Notes under the pieces: model-generated
What the model saw: the letters and a program-made list of their open reading frames with translations, nothing else
Database searches by the model: none
Told to the model about the DNA's origin: nothing
Position numbers and translations under genes: made by a program
Shown: piece after piece, positions 45,852 through 47,125 of the stretch
How positions within the stretch are numbered: the first letter of the stretch is position 1
How the letters are laid out: each line of letters begins with the position of its first letter
Assembly (NCBI GenBank): GCA_031255415.1
Contig: JAIRSO010000072.1
Coordinates: 1-47,125, forward strand
Direction of reading: 5' to 3'
Length of the DNA stretch: 47,125 bases
Source of the DNA: Oscillospiraceae bacterium
Lineage (GTDB): Bacteria; Bacillota; Clostridia; Christensenellales; Aristaeellaceae

Positions 45852-45922
45852 CAAAAAAGGGTGCTTTAACGCGGGAGGCATGGAGGATATCCGCGGTTTT
45901 GCGCGAGGAATCCTCCATGCCT
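45852..45922 (-). terminator. Long perfect hairpin after htpG
   Basis: Arms AGGCATGGAGGAT (45876-45888) and ATCCTCCATGCCT (45910-45922) pair perfectly around a 21-base loop, just past the htpG stop. The T-rich tract (on the minus strand, 45858-45846) starts only about 17 bases beyond the stem, so this may be a stabilising hairpin or a weak terminator. Confidence 0.55.
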
Positions 45923-45949
45923 TACAATACGGAGGGAGCCGTTCCCCCC

Positions 45950-47125
45950 TTACACAGCCTTAACCAGCCTAGCGAGCAGCGCGTAACTGCGCGATATGAA
46001 CCGTTTCGCCGCGTCCGGCTCCAGCGGCTGGCGCGCCATCTCGGCCAGATCGTAAATCTGACGGCATAGATCGTTGGTTTCCTCTCCGGAGTCTCTGCGG
46101 CTCAGCGCCTCGACCACGGGGCTTCTTGAGTTGAGCACCAGCTTGACCGACGCGGGCATACCCATACCCATATCGCGACCCATGAATCGCGACATGTCTC
46201 GGAAGCGGCGCATCTGTTCCTCCTCCAGCACGACCGCAGGCACGGCCTCATCCTTCAACGCCTCGACCGATACGTTAAGGTCTTTCTTATCCAGCGCGTC
46301 GCGGAACATAGCCTCCAGCCGCTTCAGATCGACTGATAGCCCGCCCTCCTTGCTCTCCAGTCCGCTGAGATCCGCGTCCACGCGCGCGTATTTCACCTGT
46401 TGATCCTTGTATTCGAGGAACGATATAAAGTTTACGTCGATCGGCGAGTCCAGCAGCGCCACGTCGATACCCTGATCCTTGTACAACTCGATAGTGGACG
46501 CCTGCAGATGTTCGTCGGTGGCGTAGAATATCTTGTTCTCCGCCTTCTCCTTATTCTTTTCGAGATACTCCGCGCGTGTCGGGAACGTCCCTTCCGTCGT
46601 CTTGAATATGAGGATATCCTTTACCTTGTCATAGAAACTCTCGTCCCTCATGCATCCGTACTTGATGAACGGATGGATATCCTCCCAGTATTTCTCATAG
46701 TTCTGGCGCTCGTTGTTGAACAGGCTGGAGAGGCGATCCGCGACTTTGCGCGTGATGTACGCGGACAGCTTCTTCACATACCCGTCGTTCTGCAGGAACG
46801 ATCGCGATACGTTCAGCGGCAGATCGGGGCAGTCGATCACGCCCTTGAGCAGGGTGAGGAACTCGGGGATAACCTCCTTGATGTTATCCGCGACGAACAC
46901 CTGCCCGCTGAACAGTTTGATCGGGCCTTCCTGTATGCCGGCGAAGTCCTGCTTCAGCTTGGGGAAGTACAGAATCCCCTTGAGCCTAAAGGGGTAATCC
47001 ACATTCAGATGCACCCAGAATAGCGGCGCTTCGTACTCGTGGAACACCTTGTAGTAGAATTCCTTGTATTCTTTTTCATCCGCTTCCTTGGGATCCTTCA
47101 GCCACAGCGGATGGGTATCGTTGAT
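45950..47125 (-). CDS. htpG: Chaperone protein HtpG (Hsp90), 5' end outside window
   Basis: The C-terminal 391 residues of an Hsp90. The window edge cuts the gene; reading continues in frame to 47125 through INDTHPLWLKDPKEADEKEY, the start of the middle domain. The middle domain has HLNVDYPFRLKGILYFP, QVFVADNIKEVIPEFLTLLK and LPLNVSRSFLQND. The C-terminal dimerisation domain includes LVLNSRSPVVEALSRRD. HtpG is a cytosolic ATP-dependent chaperone. Its ATPase N-domain and promoter lie beyond the window. Confidence 0.95.
   Translation of the reverse strand: MNDTHPLWLKDPKEADEKEYKEFYYKVFHEYEAPLFWVHLNVDYPFRLKGILYFPKLKQDFAGIQEGPIKLFSGQVFVADNIKEVIPEFLTLLKGVIDCPDLPLNVSRSFLQNDGYVKKLSAYITRKVADRLSSLFNNERQNYEKYWEDIHPFIKYGCMRDESFYDKVKDILIFKTTEGTFPTRAEYLEKNKEKAENKIFYATDEHLQASTIELYKDQGIDVALLDSPIDVNFISFLEYKDQQVKYARVDADLSGLESKEGGLSVDLKRLEAMFRDALDKKDLNVSVEALKDEAVPAVVLEEEQMRRFRDMSRFMGRDMGMGMPASVKLVLNSRSPVVEALSRRDSGEETNDLCRQIYDLAEMARQPLEPDAAKRFISRSYALLARLVKAV

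Overview
The window looks like a chromosomal segment of a GC-rich, endospore-forming member of the Bacillota (Clostridia-like). The evidence is a CIRCE-controlled hrcA-grpE-dnaK operon, a proline T-box ahead of proS, the dnaJ-prmA-rsmE-mtaB-HIT-rpsU cluster, a CotF-type coat-protein pair, and strong Shine-Dalgarno sites with many GTG or TTG starts. I cannot name the genus. I saw no tRNA, rRNA, CRISPR array, transposase or phage gene. Nearly all of the sequence is core genome.

Layout. 0-0.34 kb: the right end of a GC-rich repeat element containing a run of 51 C. 0.36-5.2 kb: a DUF951-lepB operon (-) divergent from leuS, a phosphodiester-glycosidase-like gene and a small membrane protein (+). 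5.2-9.6 kb: an M20 amidohydrolase, a membrane-anchored transglutaminase-like protein, an SDR epimerase and a CvpA protein (all -). 9.7-12.5 kb: a DUF5711-like protein, dnaA and a DnaA-box cluster that is probably oriC. 12.5-16.1 kb: a BaiN-type flavoprotein, an RpiR regulator, a class-I amidotransferase-like hydrolase and two coat proteins. 16.3-20.0 kb: hrcA-grpE-dnaK. 20.2-26.2 kb: murG, a CmpB-like protein, mscL with a zinc ribbon, a sugar-phosphate isomerase-like protein and a very long rho. 26.5-31.5 kb: rpsU, HIT, mtaB, rsmE, prmA, dnaJ (all -). 31.6-38.5 kb: proS with its T-box, a nitroreductase, mnmE, ychF, a second isomerase-like protein and apgM (all -). 38.6-42.0 kb: metK and recD2 (+). 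42.04-42.43 kb: a complete copy of the repeat element with inverted ends. 42.5-47.1 kb: a lactonase, an L,D-transpeptidase, a Gfo/Idh oxidoreductase and partial htpG (all -).

The main signal is compositional. Around the complete repeat element, and on the visible side of the partial one, the + strand is strongly purine/G-rich to the left and pyrimidine/C-rich to the right. The asymmetry fades over about 2-2.5 kb. Hand counts of single 60-base rows give GC skews near +0.67 on the left and -0.67 on the right, against about 0 in distant genes. It does not follow gene direction: the 5' half of leuS, transcribed away from the element, has a pyrimidine-rich sense strand. This suggests an element-centred, strand-asymmetric mutational process, such as fork arrest or break and resection, in a terminus-like polarity.

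The second structural finding is that the classic hrcA-grpE-dnaK-dnaJ-prmA-rsmE-mtaB-rpsU order is split exactly as one inversion of about 11.5 kb, between the end of dnaK and the start of dnaJ, would split it.
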